In this document: positions 25,948 to 35,309 of the stretch, in pieces
How positions within the stretch are numbered: position 1 is the stretch's first letter
Layout: each line of letters starts with the position of its first letter
Assembly: GCA_003216195.1 (NCBI GenBank)
Contig: QCJF01000008.1
Coordinates: forward strand, 1 to 64,000
DNA: 64,000 nucleotides
Source of the DNA: Pelagibacteraceae bacterium AG-404-P08
GTDB lineage: Bacteria > Pseudomonadota > Alphaproteobacteria > HIMB59
Direction: 5' to 3'
The notes under the pieces: model-generated
What the model was told of the DNA's origin: nothing
Database searches by the model: none
Seen by the model: only the letters and a program-made list of their open reading frames with translations
Translations under genes and position numbers: made by a program

Positions 25948-26863
25948 TAGAGTACTCTTGTAATGCTTTAAGGTGGCTATTTAATCCTTGAAGTAAGCCT
26001 TTCATATCATATCCTCCCTCTAAGACCGAAATTATTGGAACATTATTTGCTAACTTTTCCAATACAATTTTTGTCACCCAATAAAAATCTTCATTTTCTA
26101 AATTAATTGATGCGAGAGGGTCTAACTTATGTGCATCAAAACCTGCTGAAAAATATATTAAATCAAAATTATTATTAATTTTATTAATTATTTTATTTTC
26201 AAATAATGATCTAAACGTTTTCGAGTCACAACCTGCTGTTAATGGACAATTAAATATGTTGCCAATTCCTCTTTCACTCTCAGAGCCCGTACCTGGGTAA
26301 AATGGGTACTGATGGGATGATGCATAGTATATATTTTTGTGATTTTCAAAAATATGTTGGGTTCCATTGCCATGATGAACATCAAAGTCTACTATTAAAA
26401 TTTTTTTAAATTTGCCTGATCTAATCGCATATTCTGCTGAAATAGCAACATTATTAAAAACACCAAATCCCATTGCTTTGTTTTTTTCTGCATGATGTCC
26501 TGGTGGTCTATGTGCACAAAAGTAAACATTTTTTTTATTATTATCTTCTATGATTTTTTTTACAGCATCTACACTGCCACCTACAGCCAAAAGATAACTC
26601 TTTAAACTATTTGGACTAGCGATAGTATCAGGATCATAATAATTAAAACCAGAAGCAGGTATAGAGTCAAAAATATAATTTATATAATCTATATCATGCA
26701 CTAAAGAAATTAATTTTTTATCTGCTACAGATGGTTCAATAAGATTATGGTCAGAATACTTTTCTTTAATTAAATTATTTACAACATTTATTCTTTTTAT
26801 GGACTCGGGATGGTTACCAGTATCGTGATTTTTGTATTCATCTGAAAAAAAGATATTTATCAT
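25940..26863 (-). CDS. Histone deacetylase-family (AcuC/HDAC-like) amidohydrolase
   Basis: I start at the ATG at 26863 (MINIFFSDEYKNHDTGNHPE), whose T is shared with the TAA of the gene before (TAATG); an in-frame start 33 bases upstream is less likely. The 307-residue arginase/deacetylase fold is complete: HRPPGHHAEKNKAMGFG (catalytic His pair), DFDVHHGNGTQ (metal Asp and His), AGFDAHKLDPL (second metal Asp) and LEGGYD. Bacterial members deacetylate small amines or acetyl-lysine. HDAC-xseB-dxs is a frequent alphaproteobacterial order; the substrate is unknown. Confidence 0.88.
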   Translation of the reverse strand: MINIFFSDEYKNHDTGNHPESIKRINVVNNLIKEKYSDHNLIEPSVADKKLISLVHDIDYINYIFDSIPASGFNYYDPDTIASPNSLKSYLLAVGGSVDAVKKIIEDNNKKNVYFCAHRPPGHHAEKNKAMGFGVFNNVAISAEYAIRSGKFKKILIVDFDVHHGNGTQHIFENHKNIYYASSHQYPFYPGTGSESERGIGNIFNCPLTAGCDSKTFRSLFENKIINKINNNFDLIYFSAGFDAHKLDPLASINLENEDFYWVTKIVLEKLANNVPIISVLEGGYDMKGLLQGLNSHLKALQEYSNE

Positions 26864-27531
26864 TATAAAAGCTCTAATAAGAAACTTTGAAACCAATTAT
26901 AATTTTTGTGCTGATATTTTTTAAAATCTTTCATTATTTTGTTTAATTTATCTATATAAGGATATTTTATTTTAACTATATCGTGCCATCTTTTAATTGT
27001 ATTAGAAGTAACTTCAGGGTGAAATTGAAAACCATAGATATCTTTACCTTTAATCTTAAAGGAATCTACTTCATACAAAATACCTTTAGCTAATAGTTCC
27101 ATATTTTTATTATAAGAAATACCCTCTGTATGGAATTGTAAAAAAGTTAGATCATTTTTGAAAACTTTATTATTTTTTTTTAAATTTTTCTTATAACCAC
27201 ACTCAAATAATTTGTTTTTCGATTTAGATATTTTTGATCCATAAATTTTTGCAATTAATTGAGCGCCCAAACATATACCCACAATAGGTTTGTTTTTTTT
27301 AATTATGTAATTAAGAAATTTGTATTCATACAAAATAGCTTTTGATTTACTATTTGCGCTCTGTTTTCCTCCATGAAATATAAACAAATCAAATTGATCG
27401 ATATCTTTTTTTTTTAAAAAATGAAGGTTTTTGTAAAAAATTGTAGACGATTGATGTTTTTTTTGAAAAAATTTTGAAACTACGCTTACATCTGCAACTT
27501 CACTATGTATTATTTGTAGTACTCTCTTCAT
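26863..27531 (-). CDS. Class I glutamine amidotransferase-like protein (GuaA N-domain / YfeJ type)
   Basis: The start MKRVLQIIHSEVADVS at 27531 fits the family best; a frame extension of nine residues upstream is possible. The 222 residues have the nucleophile elbow GICLGAQLIAK (Cys) and the catalytic His-Glu in GFQFHPEVTS, so the triad is intact. There is no fused synthetase domain. It overlaps ftsW by 29 bases and the HDAC-like gene by one base. The ammonia acceptor is unknown; the position in the dcw run invites a link to peptidoglycan amidation or nitrogen handling, which is inference only. Confidence 0.82.
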   Translation of the reverse strand: MKRVLQIIHSEVADVSVVSKFFQKKHQSSTIFYKNLHFLKKKDIDQFDLFIFHGGKQSANSKSKAILYEYKFLNYIIKKNKPIVGICLGAQLIAKIYGSKISKSKNKLFECGYKKNLKKNNKVFKNDLTFLQFHTEGISYNKNMELLAKGILYEVDSFKIKGKDIYGFQFHPEVTSNTIKRWHDIVKIKYPYIDKLNKIMKDFKKYQHKNYNWFQSFLLELL

Positions 27532-28603
27532 TTTTACTAAAGTTGATGACTGTACCAAATATTATCGCATAAGAAAGCATTGATGAACCACCGTAACTTA
27601 TAAATGGGAGATTCATTCCAGTTGGTGGAATAAGTTTGATAGATGAACCTATGTTTACAAATGCTTGCAAACAAAGCAAGAAACAAAGGCTGAATATAGT
27701 GTTCATTATAAATAAGTTTGATGGACTTAAAATTGACCTTCTGGCCAATATAAAAAATAATGGGTAGAGAAAAGATACAAATAAACCAAATAAAACTCCA
27801 AATTCTTCAATTAAAATAGCGAAAATAAAATCATTATGAGACTCTGGTATTGAGTATTTAAGTTGCCCCTCTCCAAGACCTACACCAAAAATACCACCAG
27901 TCTTTATAGCAGACAAACTTTTTGAAACTTGTAAATTATTACCATCTATAAAATTATTAATTCTATAAGCAACGTGATCAAATGAAAAATATGCAATTAA
28001 AAGAAAAAATACACCCAAAAAACCCAAAAAAATAAAAAGCTTAAGATTTCTAAAATATAAAATTAATATTAATGAAAAAACAGAAATATAAATTAATAGT
28101 GTCCCTACATCTGGTTGAATTAAAAGTAGGAGAATTACAATACTAATAATTATAAAATTTAATATTAAATATAAAATATTACTGCTTTTGACATACAAAT
28201 AGCAAAACCATGAAAACATACATACTAAAGGACCTTTTAATAATTCAGATGGTTGAATTGAGAAATAATTTAAACTTATCCATCTTGTGGCACCTTTAAT
28301 TTCGTTTCCTAATAATGGTACCAAGACTAAAAGTAAAATAAATAAAAAGCATAAAGCATTTAATATTTTTCTTAGATTATTTTTGGGAAGTAATGATAAA
28401 AAAATCAATACAAGAAGAGAGATAGATAAAAAAATAATATGTTTAAATATTAGTAGTATTGAATACTCAGTACCTATCAATGAATAAATAGCAAGTATGC
28501 CAATAAAAGATAATATGAAAGGAATAACAAAAAGTTTTTTTGATAAAATATACCAATTTGAACCAAGTAAACTTTTATCATCTCTAAATAATGTATTTCT
28601 CAA
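27503..28603 (-). CDS. ftsW: Peptidoglycan glycosyltransferase FtsW (SEDS family)
   Basis: The 366-residue protein has about ten transmembrane helices and the SEDS signatures KGATRWISLNYFSIQPSELLK, QPDVGTLLIY, GGIFGVGLGEGQLKYSIPES, HNDFIFAILIEEFG and the C-terminal IPPTGMNLPFISYGGSSML. It polymerises septal glycan together with FtsI. The start is a TTG, 4 bases into the murD end. It is the last recognisable division gene here: the usual murG, murC, murB, ddl, ftsQ, ftsA and ftsZ do not follow. Confidence 0.95.
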   Translation of the reverse strand: MRNTLFRDDKSLLGSNWYILSKKLFVIPFILSFIGILAIYSLIGTEYSILLIFKHIIFLSISLLVLIFLSLLPKNNLRKILNALCFLFILLLVLVPLLGNEIKGATRWISLNYFSIQPSELLKGPLVCMFSWFCYLYVKSSNILYLILNFIIISIVILLLLIQPDVGTLLIYISVFSLILILYFRNLKLFIFLGFLGVFFLLIAYFSFDHVAYRINNFIDGNNLQVSKSLSAIKTGGIFGVGLGEGQLKYSIPESHNDFIFAILIEEFGVLFGLFVSFLYPLFFILARRSILSPSNLFIMNTIFSLCFLLCLQAFVNIGSSIKLIPPTGMNLPFISYGGSSMLSYAIIFGTVINFSKNEESTTNNT

Positions 28604-29841
28604 AATATTATTTTTTTAATTAATCTATTAAATTTTTTTCCACGATCTGAATAGTTTTGGTAGGTGTCAAAAGACTCACCCCCAGGGGAAAATAAAATAT
28701 AATTGTATTTATGAATATTAGTGACCAATTTTAAAAAATTTACCAATTCATTTAGCTCAGTAAATTTATAGAACCTTGAATTATAAAAATTTAATCGAGC
28801 TAGGAATGAATCTGAATAATGACCAAATATTAATACTAATGTATTGGATATAGTGAACTTAGAATGATCTAAGGTTTTCAATTTTCCTCCAAGAATTAAT
28901 ATTTTTTTTTTACTTTTAATTAAATTAATTTTATATACAGCATTACTTAAATTAGTGCACTTACTATCATTATATATAGATAAGTCTTTTGATTTGTGAA
29001 TTAATTGATTTCTAAAATTTAACTCACTCATAATAATATTTTTTTTAATTTTAATACTAGGGTCTATGTTGTGAATTAACTTTTTTAATGAATTTAAATT
29101 AAGTTCTCTAAAATATCTAATAAGATTATTTTTATTATAACTTTTATAATCATGTAAAATTAATCTTCTTCGACTTATTTTGATAAAATGACCAAATTCT
29201 AAAAATAATTTTTTTGAGATATATAATCTAGAGTCACTATAGAGTAAATTTTGTATTCGAAATTTTGAGAGTACATAATTTTTGAAATTTTTATGATATT
29301 CTAAATGATCGTAAAATATATTCGTAATTAAAGCATAGTTTAATTTTAAATATTTTAATTTATCTAATTGGTAAGAACTTAATTCAATAATTAAAATATC
29401 TATTTTTGATAAAAAATTTTGTAAATCTTTTCTATTTAAGATTGTATATCCAAAATTACCAATAATTTTTGTTCTATACTTAGTTGATAGTAATTCATTA
29501 AGATAACTACAAGTTGATGATTTTCCTTCTGTGCCAGTTACACCAATAACTTTTTGAGAGGATATTTCTAAACTTAAAAAATCTAAATCAATTAAAATTT
29601 TATTTTTATATTTATATAAAAAATGATTTTTTCCTATTTTTATAGATGGTGAAACAATTAAATAGTCGTAATGTTTTATGTTTTTTAAAATGTAATTTTT
29701 ATTTACAAATTTTTCTTTATTAAGTTTTTTGAAATCATCATAGATGTTATAATTACATTTCTTATTTTTTAAGTAATATTCTATTGATTTTCCAGTTATT
29801 CCATATCCATATATTAAAAATTTTTTTCTTAAATCTATCAA
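28600..29841 (-). CDS. murD: UDP-N-acetylmuramoylalanine-D-glutamate ligase
   Basis: MurD adds D-Glu to UDP-MurNAc-Ala. The 413 residues hold the ligase P-loop VTGTEGKSSTCSYLNELL, ITNIFYDHLEYHKNFKNYVLSK and the C-terminal ILILGGKLKTLDHSK region. The protein is short for MurD (usually about 440-470) and strongly Lys/Asn/Ile/Leu-drifted. The start codon appears to be TTG, directly abutting the mraY stop. Confidence 0.9.
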   Translation of the reverse strand: MIDLRKKFLIYGYGITGKSIEYYLKNKKCNYNIYDDFKKLNKEKFVNKNYILKNIKHYDYLIVSPSIKIGKNHFLYKYKNKILIDLDFLSLEISSQKVIGVTGTEGKSSTCSYLNELLSTKYRTKIIGNFGYTILNRKDLQNFLSKIDILIIELSSYQLDKLKYLKLNYALITNIFYDHLEYHKNFKNYVLSKFRIQNLLYSDSRLYISKKLFLEFGHFIKISRRRLILHDYKSYNKNNLIRYFRELNLNSLKKLIHNIDPSIKIKKNIIMSELNFRNQLIHKSKDLSIYNDSKCTNLSNAVYKINLIKSKKKILILGGKLKTLDHSKFTISNTLVLIFGHYSDSFLARLNFYNSRFYKFTELNELVNFLKLVTNIHKYNYILFSPGGESFDTYQNYSDRGKKFNRLIKKIIF

Positions 29842-30918
29842 TTATCTTATCTTTAGTAGTGATAAGGCTAAAAGGCAAAAGAGAAAGCTTAATATCCAAA
29901 ATCTAATTACTATTTTTTGCTCTGAAAGACCTTTTTTTTCGTAGTGATGATGAAGTGGTGCCATTAGAAATAATCTTTTACCTTTAGTAATTTTAAAGTA
30001 AGAAACCTGTAACATCACCGATATTGCTTCAATAACAAAAAGGCCTCCCGCCACTGCTAATACTATCTCTTGTTTCAAAAGAATTGAGGTTACAGCTAAT
30101 GAGGCACCTAATGATTGAGAACCAGTATCTCCCATAAAAATGCTAGCGGGACTAGAATTGAACCATAAAAAACCTAATAATGCGCCAATTGCTGATGTAG
30201 AAAAAATTACTATCTCACCAGATCCTTTGATATAATTAACTAAAAGATAATCCGAAAAATTTATATTACCTAGGATATAAGAGAATATTGCAAATGTTAA
30301 GAAGACAAATATTAAAGGCATTGAAACTAAACCATCTAAACCATCTGTCAAATTTGTAGCATTAGTTGCACCAATTATAATAAATAAAATTAAAACAAAA
30401 TAAAAATAACCTAGCTCAAGATAGGTATCTTTTAAAAAAGGAATATTAAATTTATTTAATTCAAATCCATAATATTTGATTGTAAAGAAGATAATTACTG
30501 TTGCTATTAATTGGCCTATGAATTTAGCTTTAGTGGTTATTCCTTTGCCTATTTTAACTTTTTTATAATCGTCAATTAAGCCAATTATACCAAATAATAT
30601 TAATGTTAAAATTAAGATATAATTAAAATTTGAGAAATTTGATGTCCAAATTATTGAACTTATTATTATTGAAAAAAGTATTAAAACTCCCCCAAGTGTT
30701 GGAGTCCCTTTCTTTAGGAAATGTGTTTTAGGGCCATCGTTACGTATTGGTTGCCCACTTGGAAAAAATCTTAATTGTATTCTAATCCAGTAAGGCATTA
30801 ATAAAATAACAAGAAAAAAGGAACTGACTAAAGCCAAACCAGATCTAAAAGAAATATAGCCAAATAAATTGAATATAAATTCAATATCTCTTAGTGAGTA
30901 TAATAAATCAGCCAACAT
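29842..30918 (-). CDS. mraY: Phospho-N-acetylmuramoyl-pentapeptide-transferase
   Basis: The 358-residue membrane enzyme makes lipid I from UDP-MurNAc-pentapeptide and undecaprenyl phosphate. It has about ten helices and the family motifs KKGTPTLGGVLIL, FGIIGLIDDYKK (two catalytic Asp), TNLTDGLDGLVS and NSSPASIFMGDTGSQSLGA, and APLHHHYEKKG near the end. The gene overlaps murF by 11 bases. Its conservation is much higher than that of the drifted mur ligases beside it. Confidence 0.97.
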   Translation of the reverse strand: MLADLLYSLRDIEFIFNLFGYISFRSGLALVSSFFLVILLMPYWIRIQLRFFPSGQPIRNDGPKTHFLKKGTPTLGGVLILFSIIISSIIWTSNFSNFNYILILTLILFGIIGLIDDYKKVKIGKGITTKAKFIGQLIATVIIFFTIKYYGFELNKFNIPFLKDTYLELGYFYFVLILFIIIGATNATNLTDGLDGLVSMPLIFVFLTFAIFSYILGNINFSDYLLVNYIKGSGEIVIFSTSAIGALLGFLWFNSSPASIFMGDTGSQSLGASLAVTSILLKQEIVLAVAGGLFVIEAISVMLQVSYFKITKGKRLFLMAPLHHHYEKKGLSEQKIVIRFWILSFLFCLLALSLLKIR

Positions 30919-32206
30919 AAGCTTTTATTATCCTATCCAATTGATAATATCTTGAACCCATTACAAATATATTTTTTACAGTATCAATTTCTTTATTTAA
31001 ATATTTAACTGCATATGCATAATTTTTGTAAAAATTAAATTTTGTAGAACTTTGTCTAAATTTATAAAATTCTTCTCCTATGAAAATAATTTTTTTTAAA
31101 TCAAGTTTTTTTGCTAACTGTATTATTTGTAAATGAAAAAAATCTGAATACTGGCCTAATTCTCTCATTGATCCTAAAATATAAACTTTTTGATTTATAT
31201 TTCTTTCATTAAATATCAATATTTGTTCATTGAGTGAATAAGGGCTAGCATTATAACTATGATCAAAAAATTTTACCTTCTTTTTATTTATATAAGTTGA
31301 AATTTCTTTACCTCTAGACTCAATAATTGACTCTTCATAAAAAAAGGTTCTTAATTTAAAGTTATTTATAAATTTTTTAAGAAATAGAAATGAAATTATG
31401 GCTATATTTTCATAAAAACTTCCTTTAAAAGACTCAATGGTATATTTTCTGGTATTTTGTGAAAAATTTATAATATATTTATTTTTAATTTTTTTACTCT
31501 TTTTATTTATATTGTTGATATTAAGTAATTTAATCTTTGAATGAATTTTAGTTTTTACATAGTAAGGATCATAATTGTAGTTCAATAGACCACTTATTAA
31601 TCTATCTGAGTTGAAAATTTTTAATTTATTATCAATTAAGTGTCTAAAATTCCTGAAATTTCCTATATGTGAATTCTCTATTCCAGTAACTAAGACATGA
31701 TGTGGCCTTAAAGTTTTCACTAAATTTGTCATTTCATTAGATTTATTTATTCCTAATTCGAAAATTGAGAAATCAGTATTTATATCTAAGTTCATAATTG
31801 AGAATTGAAGTCCAAGAATATTATTATAATTTTTAAAAGACCTATATGTGTCAAAAGAATTGTTTTTTAAAATATGATAAAGATTCTCTTTGAATGTTGT
31901 CTTGCCTACAGATCCAGTAATAGCAATGATCTTACCCTTGTAGGATTCTAAAATAAATTTGCAAAATTTATTTATAAATAATTTAGTATCTTTTACATAA
32001 ATAATATTTGGATCATTAGTCTTTACATTTACTATGGCAAGACATGCTTTTTTTTTTATGGCATCTTTATAAAATGTGTTTCCATCATTTTTTTTTGTTT
32101 TTAAACCAATAAAAATATCATTTTCTTTTAAATTCCTTGTATCAAAAACTATATTGCTTTTGTGTTTGGATTTTAAATTTAAAATATTTTTATAAACTTT
32201 TTGCAT
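30908..32206 (-). CDS. murF: UDP-MurNAc-tripeptide D-alanyl-D-alanine ligase
   Basis: The 432-residue protein has the MurF features: substrate domain with DTRNLKENDIFIGLKTKKND, P-loop ITGSVGKTTFKENLYHIL, ELGINKSNEMTNLV, and a C-terminal domain with DHSYNASPYSLNEQI and ILGSMRELGQYSDFFH. It adds D-Ala-D-Ala to complete the pentapeptide. It overlaps murE by 17 bases and mraY by 11 bases. Heavy Lys/Asn/Ile/Phe bias is seen, as in the other ligases here. Confidence 0.92.
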   Translation of the reverse strand: MQKVYKNILNLKSKHKSNIVFDTRNLKENDIFIGLKTKKNDGNTFYKDAIKKKACLAIVNVKTNDPNIIYVKDTKLFINKFCKFILESYKGKIIAITGSVGKTTFKENLYHILKNNSFDTYRSFKNYNNILGLQFSIMNLDINTDFSIFELGINKSNEMTNLVKTLRPHHVLVTGIENSHIGNFRNFRHLIDNKLKIFNSDRLISGLLNYNYDPYYVKTKIHSKIKLLNINNINKKSKKIKNKYIINFSQNTRKYTIESFKGSFYENIAIISFLFLKKFINNFKLRTFFYEESIIESRGKEISTYINKKKVKFFDHSYNASPYSLNEQILIFNERNINQKVYILGSMRELGQYSDFFHLQIIQLAKKLDLKKIIFIGEEFYKFRQSSTKFNFYKNYAYAVKYLNKEIDTVKNIFVMGSRYYQLDRIIKAYVG

Positions 32207-33566
32207 AATTAGATGAAACTATTCTATCGTTAAATATATTAATTTTTTTCTTATACGTTTGTGTCTCTTCATGACCTTTACCTGCTATAATTAAAACACC
32301 ATTATTTTTTTTTAAATATTTTATACCAAATTTTATAGCTTCTTTTCTATTAGGAACTTCTATTGGGTTTGAGGAGTATTGAACAAGTGTTTTTCTGATT
32401 GTTGCTGGATCTTCATTTCTAGGATTATCATCTGTAATAATCTGTAAATTTGTGTATTTAGAAACAACTTTTGCTATTTTTGATCGTTTTGTTTTGTCTC
32501 TATCACCTCCGCAGCCATAAATAATAATTATATTTTTATTAATTAAATGAAATTTATTTAGTAAATTCTCATAAGCATCTTTTGAATGAGCGTAGTCAAT
32601 TAAAATAACTTTATTTTTTTTGTTATAAATTATTTCTGATCTACCAGGTGGAAATAATGTTTTATTAATTTTTAATGGAAATTTTTTAGTTATTTTATTA
32701 TATATCATTATAATTGTGATAATATTATTAATCATATAGTCATTAAAAGTTTCTATTTTATAAGACTTATCATTTGTAAATATTTGAAATTTATTAAATT
32801 TTGTTTGAGTTAATGTTATCTTATTTTTTGATAAAAATTTATTCTGAGTTATAACATTCTTGAAACTCTTAAATTTATTTTTTAAAAAATCATCTTGTAT
32901 AAATAAAATTGAGTTCGACAATTTATGATTTTTTATAAGATTAATTTTAGCTGAGTGATAATTTTTTAAACTTTTATGATAGTCAAGGTGATCAGATTTT
33001 AAATTTGTTAATACACAATAATTGTATTTCAAATTTCCAATTCTACCTTCACTATATCCAATACTAGAAATTTCAATAAATACAAATTTAACATTATTTT
33101 TAATTGCTATTTGAAGTAAATTAAGTGTTTCAAAATATGAAGGAGTAGTATTTTTGAGCTCTTTAATCTTTTTTGAATTGATAAAGAAACCTAAAGTACC
33201 AATGTAACAAGATTTTATTTTATTCAAATTAAATAATTTATTAGCTCCGTAAGCTATGGAGGTCTTACCGTTAGTACCTGTAATAAATATGATTTTTAAA
33301 TCATTCAAATTGTAAAAAATTTTAGCTATATTCTCTAAATCTTTTTGTTTTTTAAAATAGAAATATTTAATCGAGTTTTGTTTAGTGACCTCTTTAAATT
33401 TTATATTGCAAATAACAAACTCACAATTTTTTTTTAATGCTAATTCTTTAAAATTAATAAATTTTGTAGTATTTAAGCTATCAAAAAGAAAAATAGATTT
33501 TTTATGACATTCTTGCCAATTGGTTACAATTTTATATCCTTTTTTTTTTAAATCATTTAAATTCAT
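32190..33566 (-). CDS. murE: UDP-MurNAc-L-Ala-D-Glu:meso-diaminopimelate ligase
   Basis: I start at the ATG at 33566, which overlaps the ftsI stop (TGATG); a TTG one codon earlier is also possible. The P-loop is FITGTNGKTSIAYGANKLF, followed by FIEISSIGYSEGRIG and TNLKSDHLDYHKSLKNY. The C-terminal IITDDNPRNEDP contains DNPR, the motif that marks meso-diaminopimelate specificity, so the wall should be DAP type. Length 458 is slightly short for MurE. Confidence 0.93.
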   Translation of the reverse strand: MNLNDLKKKGYKIVTNWQECHKKSIFLFDSLNTTKFINFKELALKKNCEFVICNIKFKEVTKQNSIKYFYFKKQKDLENIAKIFYNLNDLKIIFITGTNGKTSIAYGANKLFNLNKIKSCYIGTLGFFINSKKIKELKNTTPSYFETLNLLQIAIKNNVKFVFIEISSIGYSEGRIGNLKYNYCVLTNLKSDHLDYHKSLKNYHSAKINLIKNHKLSNSILFIQDDFLKNKFKSFKNVITQNKFLSKNKITLTQTKFNKFQIFTNDKSYKIETFNDYMINNIITIIMIYNKITKKFPLKINKTLFPPGRSEIIYNKKNKVILIDYAHSKDAYENLLNKFHLINKNIIIIYGCGGDRDKTKRSKIAKVVSKYTNLQIITDDNPRNEDPATIRKTLVQYSSNPIEVPNRKEAIKFGIKYLKKNNGVLIIAGKGHEETQTYKKKINIFNDRIVSSNYAKSL

Positions 33567-35029
33567 CAAATATCAGTACTTATTGTATTAATTATAGATA
33601 AGTCTAAATGCATATAAATCTCTTTTAAAATATTATAAAATGTTGGCTTAACGGTGTTTCCAGCAGTCATGTATTTACCATACGTTTCTTTTGGATTTTG
33701 CATAAATGTAAAATTTAAATATTTTGGATTATTGTATGGGAAGAAACTTATATAAGTCACATTTTGAATTTTTTTATTGCCAGAGATAGTTTGATCTGCT
33801 GTGCCGGTTTTACCAGCTACTAAAAAATTTTTATAAAGTTCATTATTAGTTTGATTAGCATAGAATAACAGTTTGTTAATAGTATTTGAAATTTTGTTAT
33901 ATTTATTTTTATTTTGTTTTTCATTTTTTTCAAATGATGCCTTAAAGTTATTTCGTCCAGTTATAATTTTTCCATATCCATTAATTAATTGTATAGGAGA
34001 GATTGATAAACCATATCCAAATGGGATATTATCACAGTAACTACCTCTAAAATTATTTACTGTTGGTTCAACCGAGTTCATTCCAAAACCAATTTTAGTG
34101 GATTTTAAAAGACCTATATTGTCTAAATCAACTTTAAATTCGTTTTGACAGTCTAAATTTCTTCTAATTAAGATTGCGCCTCTATTAGATGATTTTTTTA
34201 AAATATCACCAACTTGCATTGGTATATTACTATTTCTTGGAAAATCATTAATGATTTTATTACCTATTAATACAGGTTGATCAACATCAAAGTATTCATT
34301 TATGTCAATTTTATTATTATTTAATGCTGAATATACTGTAAATGTTTTGAAGACAGATCCAAAATCAAATTTAAGATCTTTTAGAGGTAATAAGGTTTGG
34401 TCAAATTTATCAATATTTCTGTTGTCTATAAAAACATTGCTAACTATTTCTTCAGTACTCAAGTCAACTAAAACATTCATAGCATAATCAGGATTTAAAT
34501 TCTCTGTGTCATTATATAAAGAGTCATATATTTTTTTTTGTATCTGAATATCTAAAGATATCTCAATATCGTTATTGTTTTTATAGACAAATTTTTCAAT
34601 TAAAGAAATACCTTGATGATCAATGTTTGTATGTCCAATCATATTATTTGTTAAACTATTATAAGGATATTTTCTGGTAAGAATTTTTTCAAATTTAATA
34701 TAAGGATTACCAACATATATAAACTCTAAAATAGACTTAAGTGGAACATCTCTATCTAAGTATTTAACTTTATTCTTATTATTTTTTACTGAATAATTGT
34801 AGTCCGAGTAAGCTAATCTATTTTTGTTTATGTCATAGATAGTTGGTAAAGCTGATAAACTTGTTTCTCTAAATAATGATTTAGAACTATTATTATTGTC
34901 AAAACTTAAAAATATTAGTCGTGTCAATATAGCAACGAATAGGAGTAAAATTGTTAAAATAAAAAAATTGTAATAATTTTTTGTTTTAGATAATAACTTA
35001 TAATCAGTTTCATTACTCAGATTGAACAT
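33566..35029 (-). CDS. ftsI: Septal peptidoglycan transpeptidase FtsI (PBP3)
   Basis: The 487-residue class B penicillin-binding protein has an N-terminal transmembrane helix (about 21-42), a reduced pedestal domain with GISLIEKFV, and the transpeptidase motifs S225-V-F-K228, SSN in LKKSSNRGAILI, and KTG in VAGKTGTADQT. It is about 100 residues shorter than typical FtsI, mostly before the transpeptidase domain. It cross-links septal peptidoglycan with FtsW. The gene overlaps ftsL by 17 bases and abuts murE. Confidence 0.92.
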   Translation of the reverse strand: MFNLSNETDYKLLSKTKNYYNFFILTILLLFVAILTRLIFLSFDNNNSSKSLFRETSLSALPTIYDINKNRLAYSDYNYSVKNNKNKVKYLDRDVPLKSILEFIYVGNPYIKFEKILTRKYPYNSLTNNMIGHTNIDHQGISLIEKFVYKNNNDIEISLDIQIQKKIYDSLYNDTENLNPDYAMNVLVDLSTEEIVSNVFIDNRNIDKFDQTLLPLKDLKFDFGSVFKTFTVYSALNNNKIDINEYFDVDQPVLIGNKIINDFPRNSNIPMQVGDILKKSSNRGAILIRRNLDCQNEFKVDLDNIGLLKSTKIGFGMNSVEPTVNNFRGSYCDNIPFGYGLSISPIQLINGYGKIITGRNNFKASFEKNEKQNKNKYNKISNTINKLLFYANQTNNELYKNFLVAGKTGTADQTISGNKKIQNVTYISFFPYNNPKYLNFTFMQNPKETYGKYMTAGNTVKPTFYNILKEIYMHLDLSIINTISTDI

Positions 35030-35309
35030 AACTGACCTTTATTATTGTAAAGTCATTAAATTCATTTCTATCAAATTTAATAATTTTATTATTTTCAATA
35101 TGATCATAACTATTTAATACATTATTTTGTAATTGACTTATCTGCTTTGTAAGAAGAATTTCTTTTTCAATAAAATTTTGACTATCTTTATAGTAATTTT
35201 TTTTTAAAATAATTAAATCATTTTCAATTATTTTTATTTGGTTTTTAAAACTTAAAAATAAAATAATAAAAACAAATAATAAAAAAAATTTTGATATATG
35301 GTTAATCAA
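35013..35309 (-). CDS. ftsL: Cell division protein FtsL-like
   Basis: The 98-residue protein is called FtsL from position and form: a single N-terminal transmembrane helix (about 7-22), then a coiled coil (about 23-65) such as ENDLIILKKNYYKD and LLTKQISQLQNNVLNSYD, located between rsmH and ftsI. FtsL sequences are poorly conserved, so similarity alone would not decide. It would link FtsQ, FtsB and FtsWI at the septum. It overlaps rsmH by 4 bases and ftsI by 17. Confidence 0.78.
   Translation of the reverse strand: MINHISKFFLLFVFIILFLSFKNQIKIIENDLIILKKNYYKDSQNFIEKEILLTKQISQLQNNVLNSYDHIENNKIIKFDRNEFNDFTIIKVSYVQSE

Noticed and set aside
27531-27558. Upstream extension of the glutamine amidotransferase
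   Set aside because: The extra residues lie inside the ftsW end and the family normally begins at the MKRVLQI-like strand.
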